NCBI GenBank assembly: GCA_002353815.1
Contig: DEKK01000016.1
Coordinates: forward strand, 203,985-267,984
Source: Bifidobacteriaceae bacterium UBA2724
GTDB taxonomy: Bacteria; Actinomycetota; Actinomycetes; Actinomycetales; Bifidobacteriaceae
Length of the DNA: 64,000 nt
Reading direction: 5' to 3'
Each line of letters starts with the position of its first letter. The stretch's first letter is position 1. Below the pieces are notes generated by a model. The model did no database searches. It saw nothing but the letters and a program-made list of their open reading frames with translations, and was not told the origin of the DNA. Positions 8,872 through 17,509 of the stretch are shown here, piece by piece. The translations under genes and the position numbers were made by a program.

Positions 8872-10800
8872 ATGAATTCCAAGACTTTTCTTCGCACGAT
8901 AGCTGGACTGGTCATCTCTTGCACCACGGCAATCGGCATGGGGGCCGTTGCCATCTCCACTGCGTCGGCTGCGTCTGTGGACGGATACAGGGGCACCATC
9001 CACATCGCCGCGCAACAGGCCGAATCCCGTGTGTTCCGCGCCTACCGGCTCGTGAACTACCTCGACGTCGACAACGACGGCAATGTGACCCCGTCGTATC
9101 GCCAGGGTGCGTATGACGACGCGCTCATCGCCGGTGTCAACGCCACCGGCGCCAACGCGACGACCGCCGACGATGCGTTCACCGCTTTGACCAAGCTCGA
9201 CAGCGACTACAACGACACAGAGAAGTCGTATGCACCGCAGAACGAGCTGTACACCTTCGGCAACACCGCCTATGGCACGCTCGAGGCCGACAACGTGACG
9301 CCTGATGCCACATTCGACTGCCACAAGGCCACCTCGACCACCGAGGCCTATTGCGAAGCCACGGGTCTGCCCTACGGCTACTACCTCATCGAAGAGGTGG
9401 CGTCGAGCCAAACCGAGAGCCTCGAAACCGGCACGCTGGCGCTGCTGGGCAGCCTCGGCGCTTCAACCGACGGCGCGGAGCTCGACCTCTATGCCAAGTC
9501 CGTCTCTCCCTCGTCGCACAAGTACATCACCGATGAATCCAAGCGCAAGCTTCCCTACTACAACCAGGGCGAGGGCATCGGCTACACGCTGGAATTCGCC
9601 ATCCCCGCGAAGTACATCCAGGAATTCGTCACGAAGAAAACCGACTTCCACTTCATCATGCAGGATTGGCTGTCGGACGGCCTGTCGTATTCCTCGACGG
9701 ATTCCATCACGCTGACCGAAGGCAACAAGAACGTGACCGTCGATGCATTCGACCCCGAATCCACGAAGGCCTCGGACGTCTCGGCCGGCTATGGCATGAA
9801 ATCGTCGCTGTTCGACGAGAATGACACCGATGCCGCCGGCACCTACCTGCGGTGGACCTTCAAGACAAGCCAGACCGCTTCCGAGACGACCATCGATGCC
9901 TCCACTGCAACCGTCACGCTGCCGGTGAGCTCTTTCTCAACGGGCACCGACACCGTCGTGAGCATCACCTATACCGCGTATCTCAACGGATCGGCCGTGG
10001 TCGCGGGCACCGGCAACCCGAACTACTTCAACGTGCGCTACTCACGCAACCCCGATGCCGATGTGACGGCCAACCCGGGCGACAACCCCGATGACGACAG
10101 CTACACGCCTGTCGAAAGTCCGCGCGTCTACACGTTCAGCGTCGACCCCTACAAGGTCGACGGCTCCACACGCGACAGCTCCAGCGCCCTCGCCCTGGGC
10201 GGAGCCACGTTCTGCCTCGCCTCGGCCAATGAGTATTGCGGGGACGGCGCTACGGGCACGGCAATCGCAGTCACCCCGAGCCCGCAAGGCTCCGGCGACT
10301 ATGAGGTTTCCATGGGCGCAGACACTTCCGACCCCGTCTACGAAATGCAGACGTCAGGCAGCGGCCATCTCAACATCGAAGGCGTGACGCCGGGCGATTA
10401 CTATCTCTTCGAGGTCTCGGCGCCGCAGGGCTACCAGCGTGTCAAGGAACCCGCGCACTTCGTCGTCGTGGCCGGATCCGATTTCGCCTCGTCCAACGAG
10501 CTGCAGTACTATCCGATTTCCCAGACCGACCGCACCTTGTTCGCCCCCACCGTGCCCATCGACACGAGCCGCAGCGGCTTCCTGACCGGCGACAGCAGTG
10601 CCGCAGGCGACCATGAGGTGGGTGTGTGCGATGTCAACGGAGAAACGACTTTCTGCTTCTACAACTACAAGCGCAACAGCGTCGACGGTGTGCTGGCGGT
10701 GACCGGCGTGGCCGGGTTCATCGGCATCCTCGCCACCTTCGCGTTGGCCATCGGCGGCGTCGTCATCCTCATCGTGGGGCTGCGGAAGAGGCGCGGATGA
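8872..10800 (+). CDS. Second FimA-like pilin with non-canonical LAVTG sorting signal
   Basis: 642-residue secreted protein with the same plan as the major pilin: signal peptide (IAGLVISCTTAIGMGAVAIS, cut near ASAAS), N-terminal domain starting VFRAYRL, middle domain with QDWLSDGLSY and FNVRYSRNPDA, and C-terminal CnaB domain with E-box YYLFEVSAPQGY. It ends in a hydrophobic helix and RKRRG. The expected LPxTG is replaced by LAVTG (about 608-612). ATG 8872 was chosen because the signal peptide starts there, with GAGG about nine bases upstream. The stop overlaps the sortase start (ATGA), so the two are translationally coupled. Probably a minor or basal pilin that the adjacent sortase handles. 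Confidence 0.85.
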   Translation: MNSKTFLRTIAGLVISCTTAIGMGAVAISTASAASVDGYRGTIHIAAQQAESRVFRAYRLVNYLDVDNDGNVTPSYRQGAYDDALIAGVNATGANATTADDAFTALTKLDSDYNDTEKSYAPQNELYTFGNTAYGTLEADNVTPDATFDCHKATSTTEAYCEATGLPYGYYLIEEVASSQTESLETGTLALLGSLGASTDGAELDLYAKSVSPSSHKYITDESKRKLPYYNQGEGIGYTLEFAIPAKYIQEFVTKKTDFHFIMQDWLSDGLSYSSTDSITLTEGNKNVTVDAFDPESTKASDVSAGYGMKSSLFDENDTDAAGTYLRWTFKTSQTASETTIDASTATVTLPVSSFSTGTDTVVSITYTAYLNGSAVVAGTGNPNYFNVRYSRNPDADVTANPGDNPDDDSYTPVESPRVYTFSVDPYKVDGSTRDSSSALALGGATFCLASANEYCGDGATGTAIAVTPSPQGSGDYEVSMGADTSDPVYEMQTSGSGHLNIEGVTPGDYYLFEVSAPQGYQRVKEPAHFVVVAGSDFASSNELQYYPISQTDRTLFAPTVPIDTSRSGFLTGDSSAAGDHEVGVCDVNGETTFCFYNYKRNSVDGVLAVTGVAGFIGILATFALAIGGVVILIVGLRKRRG

Positions 10801-11711
10801 TCGAACCTGACGCCTCGGCGCCGACGAAAGAGGATTCCCCTGAGGATACTGCCGCGCCGAAACGCAAGGCACGCCACGCCCGGCGCATGGACCGCGGCAT
10901 GCTCATCGGCATCGCCATCATCGTCATCGGCGCGTGCATCCTCTTCTATCCGCTGGTGATGCAGCTCATCAACCAGCATCAGGAGAACCAGGTCGTCGAA
11001 ACATACAACGAGCAGGTCGATTCCCTGTCGAACGACGCCAAGCAGCAGATGCTCGAGGCAGCGCACGAATACAACGAGCGGCTCTATGAGACCGGTGTCA
11101 CCGCATATCCCCTCGGCAGCACGAATTCCGATCTCGATCAGGAATACCAAGGCCAGCTCGGCTACGCAGGCATGATGGGCACGATTTCGATTCCCGCGAT
11201 TTCGCTGAATCTGCCGATCTACCACGGCACGACCGATGCCGCGCTCGAAGCGGGCGCGGGGCATCTCTACGGTACGTCGCTGCCGGTGGGCGGCGCGAAC
11301 ACCCATGCCGTGATCGCGGCGCACCGTGGCATCCCCACGGCGTTGATGTTCACGCGCCTCGGCGAGGTGAAGATCGGCGACACGTTCTACATCACCGTGC
11401 TCGGCGAACGGCTGGCCTATCGCGTCGACCAGATCAAGGTGGTGGAGCCCGACGACACGAGTCTGTTCACCATCGAACCAGGCAAGGATTACGTGAGCCT
11501 GCTGACATGCACGCCGTACGGCCAGAACACCCAGCGTCTCGTGGTGCGGGGGGTGCGCATTCCCGATTCGGAGGTCCCCGCGACGCTCGACCCGGATGTG
11601 GGCCTGTATCCCGTGGGATATTTCGCGGTGCTGTCGCTGATCGTGGTGGCATGCGTCATCGCGGCCGTGAAGATCCGCAACAAGCGCAAGGTGGCGCGGC
11701 GCAAGCACTGA
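10797..11711 (+). CDS. srtC: Class C (pilin-polymerising) sortase
   Basis: 304-residue membrane sortase that cuts LPxTG-like signals and links pilin subunits. N-terminal Lys/Arg-rich tail, membrane helix at about 35-55, catalytic domain with GMMGTISIPAISLNLPIYHG, catalytic His176 (AAHRG), Cys238 (LLTCTPYGQNTQRL) and Arg247, then a C-terminal membrane helix at about 275-293 and a basic tail. Two membrane anchors and the TCTPYG motif mark class C. The start overlaps the preceding pilin stop by four bases. Last gene of the pilus operon. A lid motif upstream of the core was not clearly identified. Confidence 0.93.
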   Translation: MIEPDASAPTKEDSPEDTAAPKRKARHARRMDRGMLIGIAIIVIGACILFYPLVMQLINQHQENQVVETYNEQVDSLSNDAKQQMLEAAHEYNERLYETGVTAYPLGSTNSDLDQEYQGQLGYAGMMGTISIPAISLNLPIYHGTTDAALEAGAGHLYGTSLPVGGANTHAVIAAHRGIPTALMFTRLGEVKIGDTFYITVLGERLAYRVDQIKVVEPDDTSLFTIEPGKDYVSLLTCTPYGQNTQRLVVRGVRIPDSEVPATLDPDVGLYPVGYFAVLSLIVVACVIAAVKIRNKRKVARRKH

Positions 11712-11722
11712 TGCTTGGCTGA

Positions 11723-11762
11723 TGGGCGCCGGGCGCCAGGTGTTTGGGGCGCCGGGCGCCCA
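11723..11762. terminator. GC-rich near-perfect hairpin between convergent srtC and thiE
   Basis: Two arms, 11723-11737 and 11748-11762, can pair over 15 bases with a single mismatch, built from two copies of GGCGCCGGGCGCC. It lies between converging genes and could end transcription from either side, although no T-run follows. Further GGCGCC-type words continue to about 11815. Confidence 0.55.
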
Positions 11763-11860
11763 GCGCCGGGCTGGGGATGCCAACACCAGACGGTGGGCGT
11801 CGTGACGCCTGGGCGCCGGTCGGACGTTGACGGACGTGCGCCAACGCGGCGCGGCGCCGG

Positions 11861-12589
11861 TCAGGCGCGCGCGCTGAGCCACGCGGAGCGCAGCTGGCGC
11901 GTCGCCTCGGTCACGTCGGCGGAACGACAGATATACGAAATCACGCACAGGCCGTCGCCATGGCCGTGGGCAACGGCACGCGCATCGTCGGGCGTCACGC
12001 CGCCGATGGCGCAGTTGGGCAGAGGTTGTGCGGCCTGCACGACGGCAGCGAAGCGTTCGGTTCCCAAGCCGTCGGGCGCATCGGACTTCGAGACGGTGTC
12101 GTGCAGCGGTCCGATGCCCACGTAATCGATGATGTCGGCAAGCGGCGCGGCCGCGGCGGCTTCCTCCACGGTGCCAGTGGACAGCCCGATCACGGCGTCG
12201 TCACCGAGCAAAGCGCGCACATGGCGCACGGGAAGGTCGCTCTGGCCCACGTGCACACCATCGACGGGCAGCCCTTCGGCGCGTGCCGCCCATGCGACGT
12301 CCACGCGGTCGTCGATGACGAAATACGGGCGGTCGATGCCGGGCTCGCCATAGGGCAGAAGCGAACTGATGCGGCGGGCGAGCGACAGCACCTCGCCGGC
12401 GTCCGCGGGCTTGGCGCGCAGCTGCAGGAACGTCACGCCGCCGTCGAGCGCCGCGCGCACGGTGTCGAGCACGGTGCGCCCTTGCGGTTCCACATCTTGC
12501 GGGCCGAGCACCAGATAGGTCGACAGCGCCGCGCGGATGCGCTCCCTGTCTCGGATGTCGGTGGCGGCTCTGCTGGATGAGACCTTCAT
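11861..12589 (-). CDS. thiE: Thiamine phosphate synthase
   Basis: TIM-barrel enzyme joining HMP-PP and thiazole phosphate into thiamine monophosphate. 242 residues from the ATG at 12587-12589, preceded by AAGGAG at five bases' distance. Family motifs are visible: VTFLQLRAKPAD, FVIDDRVDVAWAARAEGLPVDGVHVGQSDLPV (read in parts), IGLSTGTVEEA, DYVGIGPLHDTVSKSDAP and CAIGGVTPDDA. It has the same strand as the two thiD genes, but the 8.6-kb pilus operon lies between them, so they are probably no longer co-transcribed. No TPP riboswitch was recognised in the upstream 330 bases. Confidence 0.93.
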   Translation of the reverse strand: MKVSSSRAATDIRDRERIRAALSTYLVLGPQDVEPQGRTVLDTVRAALDGGVTFLQLRAKPADAGEVLSLARRISSLLPYGEPGIDRPYFVIDDRVDVAWAARAEGLPVDGVHVGQSDLPVRHVRALLGDDAVIGLSTGTVEEAAAAAPLADIIDYVGIGPLHDTVSKSDAPDGLGTERFAAVVQAAQPLPNCAIGGVTPDDARAVAHGHGDGLCVISYICRSADVTEATRQLRSAWLSARA

Positions 12590-12917
12590 GTTTTCTCCTT
12601 CGTTCGATGGCTGTACCACGGGGCGCGGCTCCGGCCATGCATCTACTTGCAGATTAGACGATGGTGCAGAGCGGAGCGGCGGTATCGGGCAAGCGGGGGC
12701 AGTGGGTTTGGCAGCGCGTGGCTTGGCGGAGACGGCCTTGACGGGGCAGGGCGGCTACCGTTGCCTTCGGCGGCCAGGCGTCGGGCGAGACCATCGGGGG
12801 AGAGGGCCGACCGGTTTTAAGCAGGTATTAAGATCTGAGTGGTGCAGGCATCCCAAGGCGGCGGCCCCGTCGGCGGCTTGCGACGCGATGTCGTGCGATG
12901 GTCTCAAGGAGGACGCA
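12590..12917. other. Divergent gap between thiE and the Nudix gene
   Basis: 328 GC-rich bases carrying presumed promoters for both neighbours. A TTAAG-containing A/T-richer patch near 12815-12835 is the likeliest place for the Nudix-gene promoter. No riboswitch, RNA gene or coding frame with family similarity was seen. Confidence 0.4.
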
Positions 12918-13400
12918 GTGGCAGAAAAATCAGTGCAATCCGCCCATGATGACGGTGTTTCCACGGACGGCGGCAAGGCCCCCGCACAGAAGCCTGCAGA
13001 CCGCATCATCGATGTGAGCGGGGCGGCCATCGTGAGGGAAGGCTTAGTGCTGTGCGCCCGTCGTGCCATGACCAAACAGCTGGGCGGCAAGTGGGAGTTC
13101 CCCGGCGGCAAGCTGGAACGCGGGGAAACGCACGAGCAGGCGCTGGTGCGCGAAATCCATGAAGAGCTTGGCTGCGCCATCCGCGTGGGCCGCGAGGTGT
13201 GCACGACCGACAACACGTATGAATTCGGCACCGTGCGGCTGGTCACGTTTCTGTGCGAGCTCGAGCCGGGTGAGGAGCCCCATTGTCTGGAGCACATGGA
13301 ACTGCGGTGGGTCGCTCCCGTCGACATGCCATCGCTTGACTGGGCGCCGGCCGATCGGGACGCGGTGGCCGCGATTGTGTCGCAGAAGGCGGCACTCTAG
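12918..13400 (+). CDS. MutT-like Nudix hydrolase (8-oxo-dGTP diphosphatase type)
   Basis: 160-residue hydrolase likely to cleave 8-oxo-dGTP or a related nucleoside triphosphate. GTG start chosen for the strong AAGGAGG at 12906-12912. After a 35-residue variable N-terminus, the domain begins DVSGAAIVREG. The Nudix box GGKLERGETHEQALVREI (continuing HEELG) is complete, with the REIHEELG metal-binding helix. KWEFPGGK before the box and the RWVAP segment after it are typical of MutT and related CTP pyrophosphohydrolases. Monocistronic in appearance. Substrate cannot be fixed from sequence. Confidence 0.88.
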   Translation: MAEKSVQSAHDDGVSTDGGKAPAQKPADRIIDVSGAAIVREGLVLCARRAMTKQLGGKWEFPGGKLERGETHEQALVREIHEELGCAIRVGREVCTTDNTYEFGTVRLVTFLCELEPGEEPHCLEHMELRWVAPVDMPSLDWAPADRDAVAAIVSQKAAL

Positions 13401-13544
13401 CGGGCGGGGCGTCGCGCGGCATGGGCGACATCGCCACACAGCAGTGCATCGTCATGCGGCGTTACGCAGCGTCGCACAGTGCGGGCGTCACGCGGCATGG
13501 GAAACGAAGCCATGCTTCGCGGAAGCAACGGACTGCCGCTTCCG

Positions 13545-15962
13545 TCACATGCACAGTCCGAGGAACCAGCTTCGCACCGATTCGAACAGCCACGGATTGA
13601 CGAAGGCCACCGGATCAAAACGTCCGGTGGCGAAAAGGCCTCCGAAGGTGATCACCAGACTGAAAAGCACACAGCCGGCCAGAACGAGTGCGAAGACCTC
13701 GGCCGTGGGGTCACTGTCGGCATCTGCCGTGACGGGCTGCGTCGTCACGGATGCGGTCGCCTGCGCGGCCTGCGAGGATGCGGGATCGGCGGTCTGTGTG
13801 GCCTGCGCGGGCTGCGTTGTCACGGATGCGGTCGCCTGCGCGGATGCCGAACCGGCGGTCTGCGTGGCTTTTGCCGTCTGGACGGTTACGTCGGAATGCC
13901 TGCGGCGGGCCTGGAACACGCCCTCCAGACTTGCGGCGACGGCGATGGCGGCCAAGGCGAGCAGATGCCCGCAATCGCCGTAATAGCGATTGTTGACGCC
14001 GCAAATGATGACATCGATGATGCACACGGCCAGGCCCAGGGCAAGCGACAGGCAGGTGAAGCCCCAGACGCGGTGTGACCTGAGCTGTTTGCGCACGATC
14101 CAGAACATCAATCCCAGCATCAGGAACGGCACGATGGCGAACAGGCCGCCGAGCGAGGGTTCGTTGGGCAGCGGCAGCGTGTTGTCGGTCACCGAGAAGA
14201 ACGGGAACGAGCCGCTGATCGACACCGGTTGGAAGAGCTGCAGGAACAGCGCCTGGATCAGCAGGTAGCGCGACGGCCGCACCTGCGTCATGTCGTATGC
14301 CGTGAGGTTGTAATTCGAACCAAAATCGAGCGGGGAGCCGAAACGCACGGCGTTGTACCACAGGAGCGGGGCCACGACGGCCGCCATGGCGACGAACACG
14401 GCCGCGGTCAGGCGCCAGCTGCTGCGCGAAAACAGCTGGCGGGAATGCCTGATCTCGTCCCAGAACATCGGAAACAGCAGCACGACCGCAACGGCGAACT
14501 GCGGCCGGCATCCCACGGTCATCGCCAGCAGGGCGGCTCCCAGCACCATGCGCCAGGCGGATAGCTTGGTCTGGCCGGGAACGCGCGCGTCGGCATCGCC
14601 GGGGTCGGCCGCCCATGCGCCGTCGGAGACGCGTCGGCGAGCCGAGATCCAGAAATACAGGCCGGTCGCGAGACATGCATCGGCGGCGACCGTGGGGATG
14701 CCATAGAACGACGGCGAATACAGGTAATAGATGACGCTGTTCGCCACGAGGAACGTCAATGTGCACAGCCACGCCATGGCCTGCGAGACCTGGGGGAAGT
14801 ACCTGCGCAGGAACTTCATCACGGCGAGCGTGCCGAAAACCGTGAACACGATGGCGGTGGCCAGCGTCGCCGCCCACGAGGGCAGCCAGCGCCCCGTGAT
14901 GGCTTCGAAGGGCGCGAACATCAGCACCGCGGGCAGGACGCCGAAGTAGCAGTAGTAATGGCCGTCGAAATACGCGTGGTCCCAGAAATACTGCGCGCCG
15001 GTCATGTCCGCCATGTCCAGGCGGTCGGAGTAGTCGTAGGGGTTGTCGAGCGCCAGCAGCGTGTTGTCGACCGGAAGGTCGAGCCATGTGTGCCCCTGGA
15101 GCAGGGCATGGCCCAGATACTGGTACTGGTAGGCGTCGCGCCAATGCGAAAACATGCTGATGTATTCGAAACCCACGGGCTGGCTTGCCTTGCGCACCAG
15201 CGTGGTCACACCGTAGAGCACGAGGCAATGGGCGACGATGAACGCCCCCGTGGCCACTTTGTGCGAGACCGTGGTGATGTCAAGCCGGCGGCGCCACAGC
15301 ATGGATCCGGGGCGGAATGCGATGAGGAACAGCGCGACCGCTATTTCGATGATGAAACGAGAGGCGTGGAACGACAGCGGCACCGTGGGGTTCAGCTCGA
15401 TGGATTCGAGCGTCACCGTGGCGTTGGTGTCTTCGGTCTCGTAGCTGATGCGCAGCCACGTGGAGGCGCGTTCCTCGGAGACGTTGGGCACGAGGACGTA
15501 TTGCGTTTCGTCGACCGATGTGTATCGCAGGGAACGGTCGGCGTCGTACCACACGTCGAGGTTGATCTCTTCCCAATCGAAGGAATCGGTGTCTGCATCG
15601 GTTCCTGTATCGGTGCCTGCATCGGTGCCTGCGGATTCCGTGGCTTCGTCGGTGGAGGTGTAGAGGGTGGCGGTCGATACGTAGCCCTCTTGCGCGACGA
15701 GGCGGATACTCCGCAGCGTCGCTGGGGCGTCCGAGCCGGCGGCATGGACGGGGATGTCGATGGTGGCCGTTTCGGGATCGGTGACCGTGAATGTATGGTC
15801 GTCCGTCTGTTCGAGGCCGTCGCCGATGACCGGCGTGCCGGATTCCACGGCCGGCAGGTCGGTGGTGCGCCAATGGGCTGCATTGAACACGCCGATTTCG
15901 AGGCCTGCGATGATCGCGAGGGCGATGATGCACAGGACGGCGACGTGCAAGTGGTGTTTCAT
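13545..15962 (-). CDS. Large multipass membrane protein, function unknown
   Basis: 805 residues from an ATG with AAGGAG four bases upstream. One N-terminal membrane helix (VAVLCIIALAIIAGLEIGVF) is followed by an external region of about 170 residues (contains an Asp/Thr/Ala-rich stretch) and then about ten hydrophobic helices, with a soluble loop carrying DNPYDYSDRL and YFDGHYYCYFGVLPAV. This layout is like membrane glycosyltransferase or glycan-related proteins, but I cannot name a family. Near the C-terminus a Gln/Thr/Ala-rich cytoplasmic insert contains an in-frame 75-bp duplication. Monocistronic, next to polysaccharide genes, which makes a cell-envelope role plausible but unproven. Confidence 0.75.
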   Translation of the reverse strand: MKHHLHVAVLCIIALAIIAGLEIGVFNAAHWRTTDLPAVESGTPVIGDGLEQTDDHTFTVTDPETATIDIPVHAAGSDAPATLRSIRLVAQEGYVSTATLYTSTDEATESAGTDAGTDTGTDADTDSFDWEEINLDVWYDADRSLRYTSVDETQYVLVPNVSEERASTWLRISYETEDTNATVTLESIELNPTVPLSFHASRFIIEIAVALFLIAFRPGSMLWRRRLDITTVSHKVATGAFIVAHCLVLYGVTTLVRKASQPVGFEYISMFSHWRDAYQYQYLGHALLQGHTWLDLPVDNTLLALDNPYDYSDRLDMADMTGAQYFWDHAYFDGHYYCYFGVLPAVLMFAPFEAITGRWLPSWAATLATAIVFTVFGTLAVMKFLRRYFPQVSQAMAWLCTLTFLVANSVIYYLYSPSFYGIPTVAADACLATGLYFWISARRRVSDGAWAADPGDADARVPGQTKLSAWRMVLGAALLAMTVGCRPQFAVAVVLLFPMFWDEIRHSRQLFSRSSWRLTAAVFVAMAAVVAPLLWYNAVRFGSPLDFGSNYNLTAYDMTQVRPSRYLLIQALFLQLFQPVSISGSFPFFSVTDNTLPLPNEPSLGGLFAIVPFLMLGLMFWIVRKQLRSHRVWGFTCLSLALGLAVCIIDVIICGVNNRYYGDCGHLLALAAIAVAASLEGVFQARRRHSDVTVQTAKATQTAGSASAQATASVTTQPAQATQTADPASSQAAQATASVTTQPVTADADSDPTAEVFALVLAGCVLFSLVITFGGLFATGRFDPVAFVNPWLFESVRSWFLGLCM
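13734..13843 (-). repeat. In-frame 75-bp-period direct repeat inside the membrane-protein gene
   Basis: A 35-base unit at 13734-13768 recurs at 13809-13843 with one difference. The 75-bp spacing keeps the frame, so it duplicates a 25-codon Ala/Thr/Gln-rich segment of the protein. It is a likely site of repeat-number variation. Confidence 0.75.
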
Positions 15963-16069
15963 GGCTCTCCTTCGTGCATCGTGGGGATTGGCAGGTGCGT
16001 CTGCGCAAGCCTGCCTGGGCCTTCGTGGCGCCGATACGGCGTTGCCGTCTATGGCGGAATCCCGATAAC

Positions 16070-16100
16070 AAAAAAGCCAGGGGCTTGGGAGCTCCTGGCT
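16070..16100 (-). terminator. Rho-independent terminator of tRNA-Ser
   Basis: On the minus strand AGCCAGG (16100-16094) pairs with CCTGGCT (16081-16075) and is followed directly by a T-run (A's at 16070-16075 on the plus strand). It sits just after the tRNA 3' end. Confidence 0.88.
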
Positions 16101-16103
16101 GTG

Positions 16104-16191
16104 TGGCGGAGGATACGAGATTTGAACTCGTGAGGGCTTGCACCCAACACGCTTTCCAAGCGTGCGCCATAGACCACTAGGCGAATCCTCC
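16104..16191 (-). tRNA. tRNA-Ser (anticodon GGA)
   Basis: A complete class II tRNA reads on the minus strand. The acceptor arms GGAGGAT (16191-16185) and ATCCTCC (16114-16108) pair perfectly, the discriminator is G and CCA is encoded (16106-16104). The anticodon loop CTTGGAAAG gives GGA, decoding UCC/UCU. A long variable arm and a TTCAAAT-type T loop agree with serine identity. It is 85 nt without CCA. Confidence 0.96.
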
Positions 16192-16375
16192 AGTGCGTTA
16201 CGGGATACCCGCAGGCAACTTGATTAAAATACCGCAATTCTTTGGGAAATGCAATTCATACATGTGAACGCGTGTCGCAAATGCAGAACCGGTGTACCAT
16301 GCCGTTTCTCACCGGCGCCTGCCATTGTTGCGTACAATCTGTATTATTTCTCCCAGAAAGCGGAAGGAATGTCTC

Positions 16376-17347
16376 GTGACTGAATCTGACCAGAAAGCTG
16401 TGACCGTGGTGTCGAATCCCCAAGCCCGTGTGGCGGTGCTCGTTCCCTGCTACAACGAAGAGGTGACCATCGGCAAGGTCGTGCGCGACTTCCGCCGCGT
16501 GCTGCCCCAGGCCACGGTGTATGTCTTCGACAACAATTCCACCGACCGCACGGCCCAGATCGCAACCGCGGAGGGGGCGGTCGTCGTCAAGGAGCCCCGC
16601 CAGGGCAAGGGCCACGTGGTGCGCGCGATGTTCAACCAGGTGGATGCGGATGTCTACGTGATGGTGGACGGCGACGACACGTATCCCGCCGAAGCCGCCG
16701 TCGGAATGGTGAACAAGATCCTCGAGGGCTACGACATGGTGGTGGGCGACCGTCTGAGCTCCACGTACTTCCAAGAGAACAAGCGTCCCTTCCACAACAC
16801 CGGCAACCGCATGGTGCGGGCGTTCATCAACTGGTTCTTCAGCGCCAACATCCATGACATCATGACGGGCTACAGGGCGTTCTCGTATTCGTTCGCGAAG
16901 ACCTACCCCTGCCTGTCGCGCGGTTTCGAAATCGAGACCGAGATGACGATCTACGCGCTCGACAAAGATGTGCGGATCTACGAGACTCCCATCCAATATC
17001 GCGATAGGCCGGAGGGCTCGGAGTCCAAGCTCAATACGGTCGGCGATGGCGTGAAGGTGCTCGGCACGATTTTCTCCATGATCCGCCAATACAAGCCGAT
17101 GCCGTTCTTCAACGTGCTGGGGATTATCTTTGCGGTCGTCGGCGTCATTCTGCTGATCCCCGTGTTCTCGACGTACACTCAGACGGGGCTCGTGCCGCGG
17201 TTCCCCACGCTGTTCGTCGCCATGATCCTTATCCTGCTCGCATGCCTGATGTTCATCGCAGGCGTCATCCTAGACACGCAGGCGCGCCAGAACCGTCGTG
17301 ACTATGTCGTGAACGAAAACCGCTTCGCGCATTGTCCACATGACTAA
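16376..17347 (+). CDS. GT2 glycosyltransferase, polyprenyl-phosphate sugar transferase type
   Basis: 323 residues from GTG 16376 (GGAAGGA upstream). GT-A domain of the DPM1/undecaprenyl-phosphate transferase class: VAVLVPCYNEEVTIGKVV, DNNSTDRT, and the metal-binding VMVDGDDTYP. It includes the MTGYRAFSY acceptor-loop motif typical of the group. Two C-terminal membrane helices (about 245-265 and 280-303) anchor it. It probably loads a sugar onto undecaprenyl phosphate for envelope glycan assembly. An upstream in-frame extension to 16292 has no ribosome site. Confidence 0.88.
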   Translation: MTESDQKAVTVVSNPQARVAVLVPCYNEEVTIGKVVRDFRRVLPQATVYVFDNNSTDRTAQIATAEGAVVVKEPRQGKGHVVRAMFNQVDADVYVMVDGDDTYPAEAAVGMVNKILEGYDMVVGDRLSSTYFQENKRPFHNTGNRMVRAFINWFFSANIHDIMTGYRAFSYSFAKTYPCLSRGFEIETEMTIYALDKDVRIYETPIQYRDRPEGSESKLNTVGDGVKVLGTIFSMIRQYKPMPFFNVLGIIFAVVGVILLIPVFSTYTQTGLVPRFPTLFVAMILILLACLMFIAGVILDTQARQNRRDYVVNENRFAHCPHD

Positions 17348-17408
17348 TCGTCCGGGAACGCTATCGGCGATTCTTGCCGTCCAATGTCACCTTTTTCACC
17401 TGCCGGGG

Positions 17409-17434
17409 TATAATCCGCTAATCCGCGCTATACT
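17409..17434 (+). promoter_or_regulatory. Candidate -10 elements upstream of the lysozyme gene
   Basis: TATAAT at 17409-17414 and TATACT at 17429-17434 both lie 75-100 bases before the GH25 start. The -35 regions are weak in each case, so which one is used is open. Confidence 0.4.
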
Positions 17435-17509
17435 TGGCTAGAAACGGTCATATTCGCCATTCTCATTGTCTGGATGGTGGCGCCTCGTGGGCGAGGAGGT
17501 AAGGTTACG

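Noticed and set aside
13734..13843. Direct repeats as a CRISPR-like array
   Set aside because: There are only two units, in frame within a membrane-protein gene, so they are a coding duplication.
16104..16191. tRNA-Ser as an integration (att) site
   Set aside because: No integrase gene is present and I saw no copy of the tRNA 3' end elsewhere in the window.
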